This document shows positions 29,324 through 38,351 of a stretch of 64,000 nt of DNA, in pieces. The translations under genes and the position numbers were made by a program. The notes beneath the pieces are model-generated. The model saw nothing but the letters and a program-made list of their open reading frames with translations, had not been told where the DNA came from and ran no database searches. Positions within the stretch are counted from its first letter, which is position 1; each line of letters opens with the position of its first letter. Origin of the DNA: Trypanosoma brucei gambiense DAL972 (taxonomy: Eukaryota; Euglenozoa; Kinetoplastea; Trypanosomatida; Trypanosomatidae); contig NC_026738.1 of the NCBI RefSeq assembly GCF_000210295.1, positions 248,001 through 312,000 of the forward strand, in the 5' to 3' direction.

Positions 29324-31789
29324 ATGACGAAAGGTGGGAAAGTAGCTGTGACTAAGGGCTCAGCACAGAGTGATGGTGCTGGTGAGGGAGGGATGAGTAA
29401 GGCCAAGTCATCCACTACGTTCGTCGCCACTGGCGGTGGTTCTTTGCCTGCCTGGGCGCTAAAGGCTGTAAGCACGATTGTGAGTGCAGTGATTCTTATA
29501 TACTCTGTCCATCGTGCTTACGATATACGACTTACTTCTGTCCGTCTTTATGGTGAGCTTATTCACGAGTTCGACCCTTGGTTCAATTACCGTGCAACGC
29601 AGTACCTCAGTGACAACGGGTGGCGTGCTTTTTTCCAATGGTACGACTACATGAGCTGGTACCCGCTTGGCCGACCGGTGGGCACAACCATCTTCCCCGG
29701 AATGCAGCTTACCGGTGTAGCCATTCATCGTGTGCTGGAAATGCTCGGGCGAGGTATGTCCATCAACAATATCTGTGTGTACATTCCTGCATGGTTCGGT
29801 AGTATTGCCACTGTGTTGGCTGCTCTCATTGCGTACGAATCATCTAATTCGCTCAGTGTCATGGCGTTTACTGCGTACTTTTTTTCCATCGTACCTGCAC
29901 ACCTGATGCGATCAATGGCTGGTGAATTTGACAATGAGTGTGTTGCAATGGCGGCGATGCTTCTGACGTTCTACATGTGGGTACGATCGTTACGCAGCTC
30001 AAGTTCGTGGCCCATTGGCGCTTTAGCTGGTGTGGCATACGGGTACATGGTGTCCACATGGGGTGGTTATATTTTCGTGCTGAACATGGTAGCCTTCCAC
30101 GCTTCTGTATGTGTACTGCTTGATTGGGCTCGTGGGACATACAGCGTCAGTTTGCTGAGAGCGTATTCACTGTTTTTTGTCATTGGCACTGCCCTTGCGA
30201 TTTGCGTACCGCCAGTGGAGTGGACGCCCTTCCGGTCGCTGGAGCAACTGACAGCATTGTTTGTCTTCGTTTTCATGTGGGCACTCCACTACTCGGAATA
30301 CCTGCGTGAGCGTGCCCGAGCGCCCATTCACTCTTCTAAAGCACTTCAGATCCGTGCCCGCATTTTCATGGGCACACTCTCCTTGCTGTTGATTGTGGCT
30401 ATCTACCTATTTTCGACAGGATACTTCAGGTCGTTTTCTTCTCGTGTCCGTGCGTTGTTCGTGAAACATACGCGTACCGGAAATCCCCTCGTGGATTCTG
30501 TGGCTGAGCATCGGCCGACGACTGCCGGGGCCTTCCTACGTCATCTTCATGTATGTTACAACGGCTGGATAATTGGCTTTTTTTTCATGTCCGTGTCGTG
30601 CTTTTTCCATTGTACGCCGGGAATGTCGTTCCTGCTGTTGTACTCTATACTTGCGTACTACTTCTCTCTCAAGATGAGTCGTCTGCTGTTACTTTCTGCA
30701 CCTGTGGCTTCCATACTCACTGGCTATGTCGTGGGATCTATTGTTGACCTTGCAGCAGATTGTTTCGCCGCTTCCGGAACAGAGCACGCCGACAGTAAGG
30801 AGCATCAAGGGAAAGCCCGTGGTAAGGGACAAAAGAGACAAATCACTGTCGAGTGTGGGTGCCATAATCCCTTCTACAAATTATGGTGCAATTCATTTTC
30901 CTCCCGCCTGGTAGTTGGTAAGTTTTTTGTCGTTGTTGTCCTTGCCATCTGTGGACCCACATTTCTTGGGTCTGAGTTTAGGGCTCATTGCGAACGTTTC
31001 TCCTTAAGTGTTGCTAATCCGCGTATTATATCGAGTATTAGGCACTCCGGTAAGTTGGTTCTTGCCGATGATTACTACGTGTCGTACTTGTGGCTGCGAA
31101 ACAATACGCCTGAAGATGCCCGTATTCTCTCATGGTGGGACTACGGGTATCAAATCACTGGAATTGGCAATCGCACAACCCTTGCGGATGGTAACACATG
31201 GAATCACGAGCACATAGCAACTATTGGGAAGATGCTTACATCCCCTGTGAAGGAGTCACATGCTCTTATACGCCATCTCGCTGATTATGTGCTGATATGG
31301 TCTGGTCAAGATCGGGGCGATTTACGTAAGTCACGGCATATGGCTCGGATAGGCAACAGTGTATATCGCGATATGTGTTCAGAAGACGATCCGCTGTGTA
31401 GACAGTTCGGGTTTTATAGTGGTGACCTCAGTAAACCTACGCCTATGATGCAGCGGTCCCTATTATACAATCTGCACAGGTTTGGTACGGATGGCGGGAA
31501 GACACAACTGGATAAGAACATGTTTCAGCTCGCCTACGTGTCAAAGTATGGTTTGGTGAAGATCTACAAGGTGATGAATGTGAGTGAAGAGAGCAAGGCG
31601 TGGGTTGCAGACCCAAAGAACCGTAAGTGCGATGCACCTGGATCTTGGATATGCGCCGGCCAGTACCCGCCAGCGAAGGAGATCCAAGACATGTTAGCGA
31701 AGAGGATTGACTACGAACAACTCGAGGATTTCAATCGCCGCAATCGAAGTGACGCTCATTATCGTGCGTATATGCGTCAGATGGGTTAG
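29324..31789 (+). CDS. STT3: Oligosaccharyltransferase catalytic subunit STT3
   Basis: An 821-residue multi-spanning membrane enzyme; the ATG at 29324 is used (seven upstream codons start at TTG). EFDPWFNYR in the first luminal loop carries the metal-binding Asp. About a dozen hydrophobic helices follow, and the luminal domain has the STT3 hallmark W604-W-D-Y-G608. It transfers oligosaccharide from dolichol-PP to Asn in the ER. Trypanosomatid STT3 proteins act as single-subunit enzymes. T. brucei reference genomes carry three paralogues in tandem (STT3A, B, C) with different donor and acceptor preferences; only one intact copy plus a relic is present here. I cannot assign A, B or C with confidence. 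Confidence 0.95.
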   Translation: MTKGGKVAVTKGSAQSDGAGEGGMSKAKSSTTFVATGGGSLPAWALKAVSTIVSAVILIYSVHRAYDIRLTSVRLYGELIHEFDPWFNYRATQYLSDNGWRAFFQWYDYMSWYPLGRPVGTTIFPGMQLTGVAIHRVLEMLGRGMSINNICVYIPAWFGSIATVLAALIAYESSNSLSVMAFTAYFFSIVPAHLMRSMAGEFDNECVAMAAMLLTFYMWVRSLRSSSSWPIGALAGVAYGYMVSTWGGYIFVLNMVAFHASVCVLLDWARGTYSVSLLRAYSLFFVIGTALAICVPPVEWTPFRSLEQLTALFVFVFMWALHYSEYLRERARAPIHSSKALQIRARIFMGTLSLLLIVAIYLFSTGYFRSFSSRVRALFVKHTRTGNPLVDSVAEHRPTTAGAFLRHLHVCYNGWIIGFFFMSVSCFFHCTPGMSFLLLYSILAYYFSLKMSRLLLLSAPVASILTGYVVGSIVDLAADCFAASGTEHADSKEHQGKARGKGQKRQITVECGCHNPFYKLWCNSFSSRLVVGKFFVVVVLAICGPTFLGSEFRAHCERFSLSVANPRIISSIRHSGKLVLADDYYVSYLWLRNNTPEDARILSWWDYGYQITGIGNRTTLADGNTWNHEHIATIGKMLTSPVKESHALIRHLADYVLIWSGQDRGDLRKSRHMARIGNSVYRDMCSEDDPLCRQFGFYSGDLSKPTPMMQRSLLYNLHRFGTDGGKTQLDKNMFQLAYVSKYGLVKIYKVMNVSEESKAWVADPKNRKCDAPGSWICAGQYPPAKEIQDMLAKRIDYEQLEDFNRRNRSDAHYRAYMRQMG

Positions 31790-32971
31790 CCCTGTGAAGA
31801 TAAATTCGATTTGATGTGACAATGAAATAAGGTATGGGAAAGGGAGAACAAACTGATAAATGATAAGTGAATGAAGTAAAGTAAGGAAGGCTGCCACTAT
31901 ATGCTTTGAGATTTTCATTTAACTATGTTATGCTGTTGTTAGGGGTTAGAATCTTTTTTCTTGGTTGCCAATTAGGTATACATTTATTTTGTGGTTGTTG
32001 TTTTTCTTTTCAATATTTTTAGTCTTTTTTCTGCGGTGACGGTATTTGTTCGTATTAAATATGTTTGTTGTGCTGGATTCTTGTGGTTTGTACTACTGGT
32101 GCCTGCTACATTTTGTTCATGTTTATTCTTTGTACTTCCATTTGCGTACGCATTGATGCATGCATATTTACATGTGTTTGTATATGTTTTTTTCTAGGTC
32201 GTATTTGTTTGTCTGAATGCTTGTGTCTGCTTTGTTTTTAGTTCTCTCTGTTCGGTTGATTCGAGAGGACTCCGATTTGCTTCCGCACATCTGATGGTAC
32301 CTTGTGTTTGTGCTTGTGGAGGTTGCGTATTAACTAGTGGCATTATCCTTACCCATGTTTCCGTCTTTGAAGTTTACTTACGCGTACTCCTGTGTACCGC
32401 TGTATGTTCGGTTGATTTCGAGTCTCTTTTTCAAAAAAAAAATTCTGTTATTTTTATTGGTTTCGTTTGGACCATGTGCGAACGAATTGTCATTATCGGC
32501 TCCCTTTCCATCTTTTTTTCCGGTTGTTTTGCGCAGTTGTTAAGCTAATTGTTTTCTTTTAGACTATTTTTTCCCGTGTTGTTAACTTCTGCTATGTTAC
32601 TTTAACTTCGTGAAGTGTTTCGACTCGAGCGAGAAGACCGTCCGTTTTGGCTGCGCATCGAAGTGAATTAAAACATGCATGCAGATGTACTTATGTCCAT
32701 ATCGACACGTATTTAGGGCCTGGTTGTTTAACATGCTCTTCCCTTTTAGCTATTTATTTTTTCTGCGTATTTCCTCGGTTGCGCCTCAACGCTAGGATCC
32801 CTCTAATGTCACGTCTTATCCGCATTTGTGTTCTTTTCTCGTTACCTGTACACCTACCTTTATTTTCATTTTATCGCATCTTTTCCCCCTTCTCTTTTTT
32901 TTGGAGAAGTAGCTTATAGCGGGGAGGTCTCTTTTCCTTCCTTATTCGATTACACTTCTCCCATTCTCCCG
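31790..32971. other. T-rich spacer before the rhodanese gene
   Basis: A 1.2 kb T- and TG-rich stretch. A T/C tract at about 32865-32905 precedes AG choices near 32907-32910, suiting a short 5' UTR for the next gene. No gene was seen. Confidence 0.55.
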
Positions 32972-34321
32972 ATGCTTCGGTTTCTCCACCGCCCGCTAAC
33001 AGCACTGGGAACCCAAAACAAGTCGTATCGCCGATTTGTCTCACAACGCCATGGAAAGGGTCGGCTGTTGGAAAAGGAAGTGGAGGAGACGAGACAAGCA
33101 CCGGACTCTGTAACTTCCGCTGACCTTCTAAGGGAGGTGAAAAGGACGCGGGATGAGGTGCAGCTTTTGGCGACATCTGCGGAGGGACTGGCAGCCACGC
33201 GTGATGGCGGTGGCCGCGAGAGCGACTGGGCTGAACCTTCTTTGAAGGATCTCGACAGATCCATACCGCAGGTCGACTGCTCCTTCATTGCCGAGCTTGT
33301 TCGCTCCCGCAACCGACAGTTGAAGGATTTCTTACAGAGGAAAGCGAAATTGGAAGAAAAGGTGGCGTTGTTGACGAGGCGGCAGGCTGGTTCCGTCAAG
33401 GAGTCTGTGGGGTACCCCGTCCTAAGCGCATTTCGTGCAAGAATGAGTGACGCCAACGCGACGGCGAGCTCTACTGAAGGCGACACGGCTGTTGCCGTCG
33501 CCCCAGAAGTGCTTGCGGAACTGACGGACGAGGAGCGTGATTTGCTGTTGTGCTCGCGTCCGGACTATGGCGATGACTTTGTACTTCTCGACTGCCGCAC
33601 TGTTAACGAGGTGACATCATGGGGAATTATTGAGGGCGCGAAGGTGCTTCCTGCGCATGAGATGTTTGAGGCGTTTCACCTCACACCAGAAGAGTTTGAA
33701 GTGGAGTTTGGATTTACCAAGCCGCGACCAGAACAGAAGATTATATGCTATTGCCAGTATGGGCCGCGGTCCCTGATGGCAGCACAGGTCCTCAGTTGGA
33801 TGGGGTACACGAAGGTTCTTCACTTTCGTGACGGCTACTACGAGTGGGGGAAGCAATACAACTTGTTGCTTCGCCGTTGGATGCTACACGACAAGGAATC
33901 TGGTAACGAGGTGAGGCGCCAAGTAGCGTTTCAAGCGGGCCTTGAACTGCAGCGAGAGATCGCTCCGGAGTTCAACGAACTTCCCATGCAGGAGGCGGCT
34001 CGGTACAAGATTGACACGACCCGCAGTCGGGGTACAATACTTGTTGGTGAGGGATTGCGGGACGAGGCGTACAACCAAGTAAAGGCGCTGGTGGATGGAA
34101 TGGAGCCGCCGCTACTGCCAGGAGTTCTGGACGCTGAGGATCAAGTGACCAACTCAGGCGGCACCGTGGGCAGATGCGAGCATGATCTCCAGCGGTTCCT
34201 TCATGAGGCAACCGGAATGGACGCCCACGAAGACGGCGCACAACCATTAAGTCTGGCCGAAGCACAGGAGAAGGCCATGCACTCCTTCGCGCAGCGGGAC
34301 GACAACAATCGTTCACGTTAG
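32972..34321 (+). CDS. Rhodanese-domain protein, probably mitochondrial
   Basis: A 449-residue protein from the first ATG; 48 upstream in-frame codons start at GTG and are excluded. The N-terminus (MLRFLHRPLTALGTQNKSYR) is basic and Ser/Thr-rich, like a mitochondrial presequence. Residues 50-160 are helical and charged. A rhodanese domain lies at about residues 205-300, with DFVLLDCRTVNEV (CH2A-like) and the active-site loop C261-QYGP-R266-S. The closing RDGYYEWGKQY is typical. The 150-residue C-terminal extension is unrecognised. Rhodanese domains carry sulfur as a cysteine persulfide; the substrate is unknown. Confidence 0.8.
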   Translation: MLRFLHRPLTALGTQNKSYRRFVSQRHGKGRLLEKEVEETRQAPDSVTSADLLREVKRTRDEVQLLATSAEGLAATRDGGGRESDWAEPSLKDLDRSIPQVDCSFIAELVRSRNRQLKDFLQRKAKLEEKVALLTRRQAGSVKESVGYPVLSAFRARMSDANATASSTEGDTAVAVAPEVLAELTDEERDLLLCSRPDYGDDFVLLDCRTVNEVTSWGIIEGAKVLPAHEMFEAFHLTPEEFEVEFGFTKPRPEQKIICYCQYGPRSLMAAQVLSWMGYTKVLHFRDGYYEWGKQYNLLLRRWMLHDKESGNEVRRQVAFQAGLELQREIAPEFNELPMQEAARYKIDTTRSRGTILVGEGLRDEAYNQVKALVDGMEPPLLPGVLDAEDQVTNSGGTVGRCEHDLQRFLHEATGMDAHEDGAQPLSLAEAQEKAMHSFAQRDDNNRSR

Positions 34322-35003
34322 TTTTTGGAAATGAAACACGCACAAGTGTACACCTGCGCGAAGGGAGTATGACAATATTCTTTGCATTATCGTTTGCCAC
34401 AGCTTGCATCTTTCTGTTGTTTCTCTCCATTTTGTGAATAAGTTATTGGCGTGCAAATATATTTACATATACGTGCATGTGCATTGTTGTGCTTCCAGGA
34501 GCACGGTCAGAAGCGTATTGTTGTCTCCGCAGTGGAAGTGGTATACGTTTTGTCGTACTGCTCGTGTAGGACTACGACTGCGCACGCCCAGCTACCACTT
34601 TTCCTTCTTCCCCGTTGTTGTGTTTGGTCGTGCAGTTTTTCCACTTTCACATACCATAGCATTAGTAATCAAAGCGATACAGTACTTACGGGGGCCTCAG
34701 TTTAACTTTTGTCGCACGTTTTAAATAGAGGGCGTTCTACATACATACTCGCGCGTGTGTGTTTCCTTCGTACACAGAATAATATAGTTCTATACGGCCA
34801 CAAGGAATACAGTGCGTGAGAAAAACCAAAGGATTATATTAAAAGGAATAGGAGTAACAGGTGAAAAGGGAGGAGTTTCGAGTATTTGAGTAAAAAAAGT
34901 GTACGTAACAAAGAAATTCATCGAAAGTAAACGATCAGATATTAAACTAGCACATAAGTGAGTTAGCGTACCTTATACATACATTTATATTTATTTGTAC
35001 GTA
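34322..35003. other. Spacer before the fumarate reductase gene
   Basis: T/C-rich sequence at about 34600-34650 is followed by several AG choices, then an A-rich segment up to the ATG. No gene was seen. Confidence 0.55.
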
Positions 35004-38000
35004 ATGGTAGACGGGCGATCTTCTGCATCAATTGTTGCCGTTGATCCCGAAAGGGCTGCGCGTGAGCGCGACGCAGCAGCGCGTGCCCTTCTTCAAGACA
35101 GTCCGCTACACACGACCATGCAATATGCAACGTCTGGTCTTGAGCTTACCGTTCCCTATGCACTTAAGGTGGTTGCCAGTGCTGACACCTTCGATCGCGC
35201 TAAGGAGGTTGCCGATGAGGTGCTACGCTGCGCATGGCAACTCGCCGACACCGTGTTGAACAGTTTCAACCCGAACAGTGAGGTTTCACTCGTGGGTCGC
35301 CTGCCTGTGGGGCAGAAGCACCAAATGTCTGCTCCACTCAAGCGTGTGATGGCATGCTGCCAGCGTGTGTATAACTCATCGGCTGGATGTTTTGATCCCT
35401 CCACAGCACCCGTCGCAAAGGCGCTGCGTGAGATTGCACTGGGGAAGGAGCGGAACAATGCTTGTCTGGAGGCACTTACTCAAGCGTGTACGCTTCCCAA
35501 CAGTTTTGTGATCGATTTCGAAGCTGGAACTATCAGCCGTAAGCACGAGCATGCGTCTCTGGACCTAGGTGGGGTTAGCAAAGGTTATATCGTTGATTAT
35601 GTCATTGATAATATCAATGCTGCTGGATTTCAAAACGTTTTTTTTGACTGGGGTGGAGACTGCCGTGCGAGTGGTATGAATGCGCGCAATACCCCGTGGG
35701 TTGTTGGTATAACTCGCCCTCCGTCCCTTGATATGCTCCCTAACCCGCCAAAGGAGGCGTCGTATATCAGCGTTATCTCTCTCGACAACGAGGCCCTTGC
35801 CACGAGTGGCGACTATGAAAACTTAATATACACCGCTGATGATAAACCCCTTACCTGCACTTATGACTGGAAGGCGAAGGAACTGATGAAACCTTCTCAG
35901 TCCAATATCGCGCAGGTATCGGTTAAATGTTATAGCGCCATGTACGCTGACGCGCTTGCGACTGCGTGTTTCATAAAGCGGGATCCCGCGAAGGTTCGAC
36001 AGCTGCTGGACGGTTGGCGTTACGTGCGTGATACAGTGAGAGATTACAGGGTCTACGTTCGTGAAAATGAGCGAGTAGCGAAGATGTTTGAGATCGCCAC
36101 AGAGGATGCGGAAATGAGGAAGAGGCGGATCAGCAACACACTTCCCGCTCGTGTCATTGTGGTGGGCGGTGGTCTCGCGGGTTTGTCCGCGGCCATCGAA
36201 GCTGCAGGATGCGGTGCTCAGGTTGTGCTTATGGAGAAGGAGGCGAAGCTCGGAGGCAACAGCGCCAAGGCGACATCTGGTATCAACGGATGGGGCACAC
36301 GTGCTCAGGCGAAGGCAAGCATTGTGGATGGTGGGAAATACTTCGAGCGTGACACATACAAGTCTGGTATCGGGGGTAACACCGATCCTGCCCTTGTGAA
36401 GACACTTTCTATGAAAAGTGCTGACGCTATTGGGTGGCTGACCTCGTTGGGTGTACCGCTGACGGTATTGTCACAGCTTGGGGGTCACAGCCGCAAGCGC
36501 ACACATCGGGCACCGGATAAGAAAGATGGTACACCTCTACCTATCGGATTTACAATCATGAAAACCCTCGAGGATCACGTGCGTGGTAACCTTTCTGGCC
36601 GCATCACCATAATGGAAAACTGCAGTGTAACGTCGTTGCTCAGTGAGACGAAGGAACGGCCAGATGGCACTAAACAGATACGAGTTACTGGTGTGGAGTT
36701 CACGCAGGCTGGCAGTGGGAAGACGACCATACTTGCAGATGCTGTCATCCTTGCCACTGGTGGATTTTCTAACGACAAAACTGCAGACTCCCTGCTTCGT
36801 GAGCACGCCCCGCACTTGGTCAACTTCCCTACGACGAATGGCCCGTGGGCGACAGGTGATGGCGTGAAACTTGCACAGCGACTTGGCGCTCAACTGGTGG
36901 ATATGGACAAGGTCCAGTTGCATCCGACAGGCCTCATCAACCCGAAGGATCCAGCGAACCCTACAAAGTTCCTTGGACCTGAGGCGCTACGTGGATCCGG
37001 TGGCGTTTTGTTGAACAAGCAAGGCAAGCGCTTCGTTAATGAACTTGACCTCCGTTCTGTGGTATCGAAAGCCATCATGGAACAGGGTGCGGAATATCCT
37101 GGATCGGGTGGTAGCATGTTCGCCTACTGTGTGTTGAATGCTGCGGCGCAGAAGCTCTTTGGTGTCAGCTCACACGAGTTCTACTGGAAGAAGATGGGTC
37201 TCTTCGTGAAGGCTGACACCATGAGGGACCTCGCTGCACTCATTGGGTGCCCAGTGGAATCTGTGCAGCAGACGCTGGAGGAGTACGAGCGGCTCTCCAT
37301 ATCACAGCGTTCCTGCCCCATCACGCGCAAAAGCGTCTATCCGTGCGTGCTCGGCACTAAGGGCCCCTACTACGTCGCCTTCGTGACACCTTCGATTCAC
37401 TACACAATGGGTGGATGTCTCATCTCGCCTTCTGCTGAAATACAAATGAAGAACACATCATCACGCGCTCCACTGAGTCACAGCAACCCAATCCTCGGGT
37501 TATTTGGTGCCGGTGAGGTAACGGGTGGTGTGCACGGTGGGAACCGGTTGGGCGGCAATTCGCTGCTTGAGTGCGTCGTGTTTGGGAGAATTGCGGGGGC
37601 GAGTGCAGCGAATGCTAAATATCACAATGAGACTCACCTTTGGAACAACCGATGGGCTAAGATGGTAGTTGAAAGCGTTCTTGACGACACGAACGGGTTT
37701 CAGTGGTTATATTTCAGGCTTCCAAGCACGCTCCAGCGTTCGGGTGTGGGACCACTGCAAGCAGTTGTGTTGCGGGAGATGGAGGGGGAAGGCAGGTTGG
37801 ATGTCCGTATTCCATTTACGGTGCCTGGGGACGTTGGCGTTGTTGGTATTATGGTTTATTCCAACGACGAGAACAGTTCCATGGGGTGGTTAACTGCGCT
37901 GCTGCCCGGCGGAATGGTGGAGATGAAAGCGGGGGTACAAGTCGACGCCAACTATGAAAGGATCCTGGCGCTTCCCCGGAAGGTAATTATCGCCACTCGT

Positions 38001-38351
38001 GATGGCGTGGCGCCGATGGTCCAAATGATTAGAGCAGCCTTGCATGAAGCGAAGGACGAACCTGCGCTTCAAATAATTTACATCGCAGAACGTGTCGCGA
38101 CGATTCCCCAGCGTGAAAAGTTGGAGCAGCTTCAAAGGGATCATCCGAACAAGTTTAAGTTCACTTTCGTTGTGCACGATCCGCCCCCGCTTTGGACCGG
38201 AGGTGTCAACATCATGGAGGAAATATCTAAATCTGTGTTCCCTGATGCGAGTCTGGGCGTTTTCCTATTTGCTAGTGCGACCGAGTCCGCATCACTGCAA
38301 GTTCAGCTGTTGGAGTTGGGGCATAACAAATCAAACATAGTCACTCTTTGA
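35004..38351 (+). CDS. NADH-dependent fumarate reductase-like protein with a degenerate C-terminal reductase module
   Basis: An 1115-residue three-part protein. Residues about 40-300 form an ApbE-like flavin transferase domain (DLGGVSKGYIVD, DWGGDCRASG). Residues about 380-870 are a fumarate reductase flavoprotein: FAD motif G388-G-G-L-A-G, GGNSAKATSG, QLHPTG, HYTMGG, GEVTGGVHGGNRLGGNSL. Residues about 890-1115 correspond to the cytochrome b5 reductase-like NADH module. There the usual GGTG NAD motif reads T998-R-D-G, no RxY-S/T flavin motif is visible, and a C-terminal CGP motif is absent. The C-terminus lacks a peroxisomal SKL-type signal, so glycosomal targeting as in FRDg is not supported. 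T. brucei has FRDg and a second gene in tandem (FRDm2, as I recall). This copy resembles the second by its tail. Confidence 0.88.
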   Translation: MVDGRSSASIVAVDPERAARERDAAARALLQDSPLHTTMQYATSGLELTVPYALKVVASADTFDRAKEVADEVLRCAWQLADTVLNSFNPNSEVSLVGRLPVGQKHQMSAPLKRVMACCQRVYNSSAGCFDPSTAPVAKALREIALGKERNNACLEALTQACTLPNSFVIDFEAGTISRKHEHASLDLGGVSKGYIVDYVIDNINAAGFQNVFFDWGGDCRASGMNARNTPWVVGITRPPSLDMLPNPPKEASYISVISLDNEALATSGDYENLIYTADDKPLTCTYDWKAKELMKPSQSNIAQVSVKCYSAMYADALATACFIKRDPAKVRQLLDGWRYVRDTVRDYRVYVRENERVAKMFEIATEDAEMRKRRISNTLPARVIVVGGGLAGLSAAIEAAGCGAQVVLMEKEAKLGGNSAKATSGINGWGTRAQAKASIVDGGKYFERDTYKSGIGGNTDPALVKTLSMKSADAIGWLTSLGVPLTVLSQLGGHSRKRTHRAPDKKDGTPLPIGFTIMKTLEDHVRGNLSGRITIMENCSVTSLLSETKERPDGTKQIRVTGVEFTQAGSGKTTILADAVILATGGFSNDKTADSLLREHAPHLVNFPTTNGPWATGDGVKLAQRLGAQLVDMDKVQLHPTGLINPKDPANPTKFLGPEALRGSGGVLLNKQGKRFVNELDLRSVVSKAIMEQGAEYPGSGGSMFAYCVLNAAAQKLFGVSSHEFYWKKMGLFVKADTMRDLAALIGCPVESVQQTLEEYERLSISQRSCPITRKSVYPCVLGTKGPYYVAFVTPSIHYTMGGCLISPSAEIQMKNTSSRAPLSHSNPILGLFGAGEVTGGVHGGNRLGGNSLLECVVFGRIAGASAANAKYHNETHLWNNRWAKMVVESVLDDTNGFQWLYFRLPSTLQRSGVGPLQAVVLREMEGEGRLDVRIPFTVPGDVGVVGIMVYSNDENSSMGWLTALLPGGMVEMKAGVQVDANYERILALPRKVIIATRDGVAPMVQMIRAALHEAKDEPALQIIYIAERVATIPQREKLEQLQRDHPNKFKFTFVVHDPPPLWTGGVNIMEEISKSVFPDASLGVFLFASATESASLQVQLLELGHNKSNIVTL

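Noticed and set aside
36537..36923. Minus-strand 128-codon ORF inside the fumarate reductase gene
   Set aside because: Antisense shadow of a well-supported gene.
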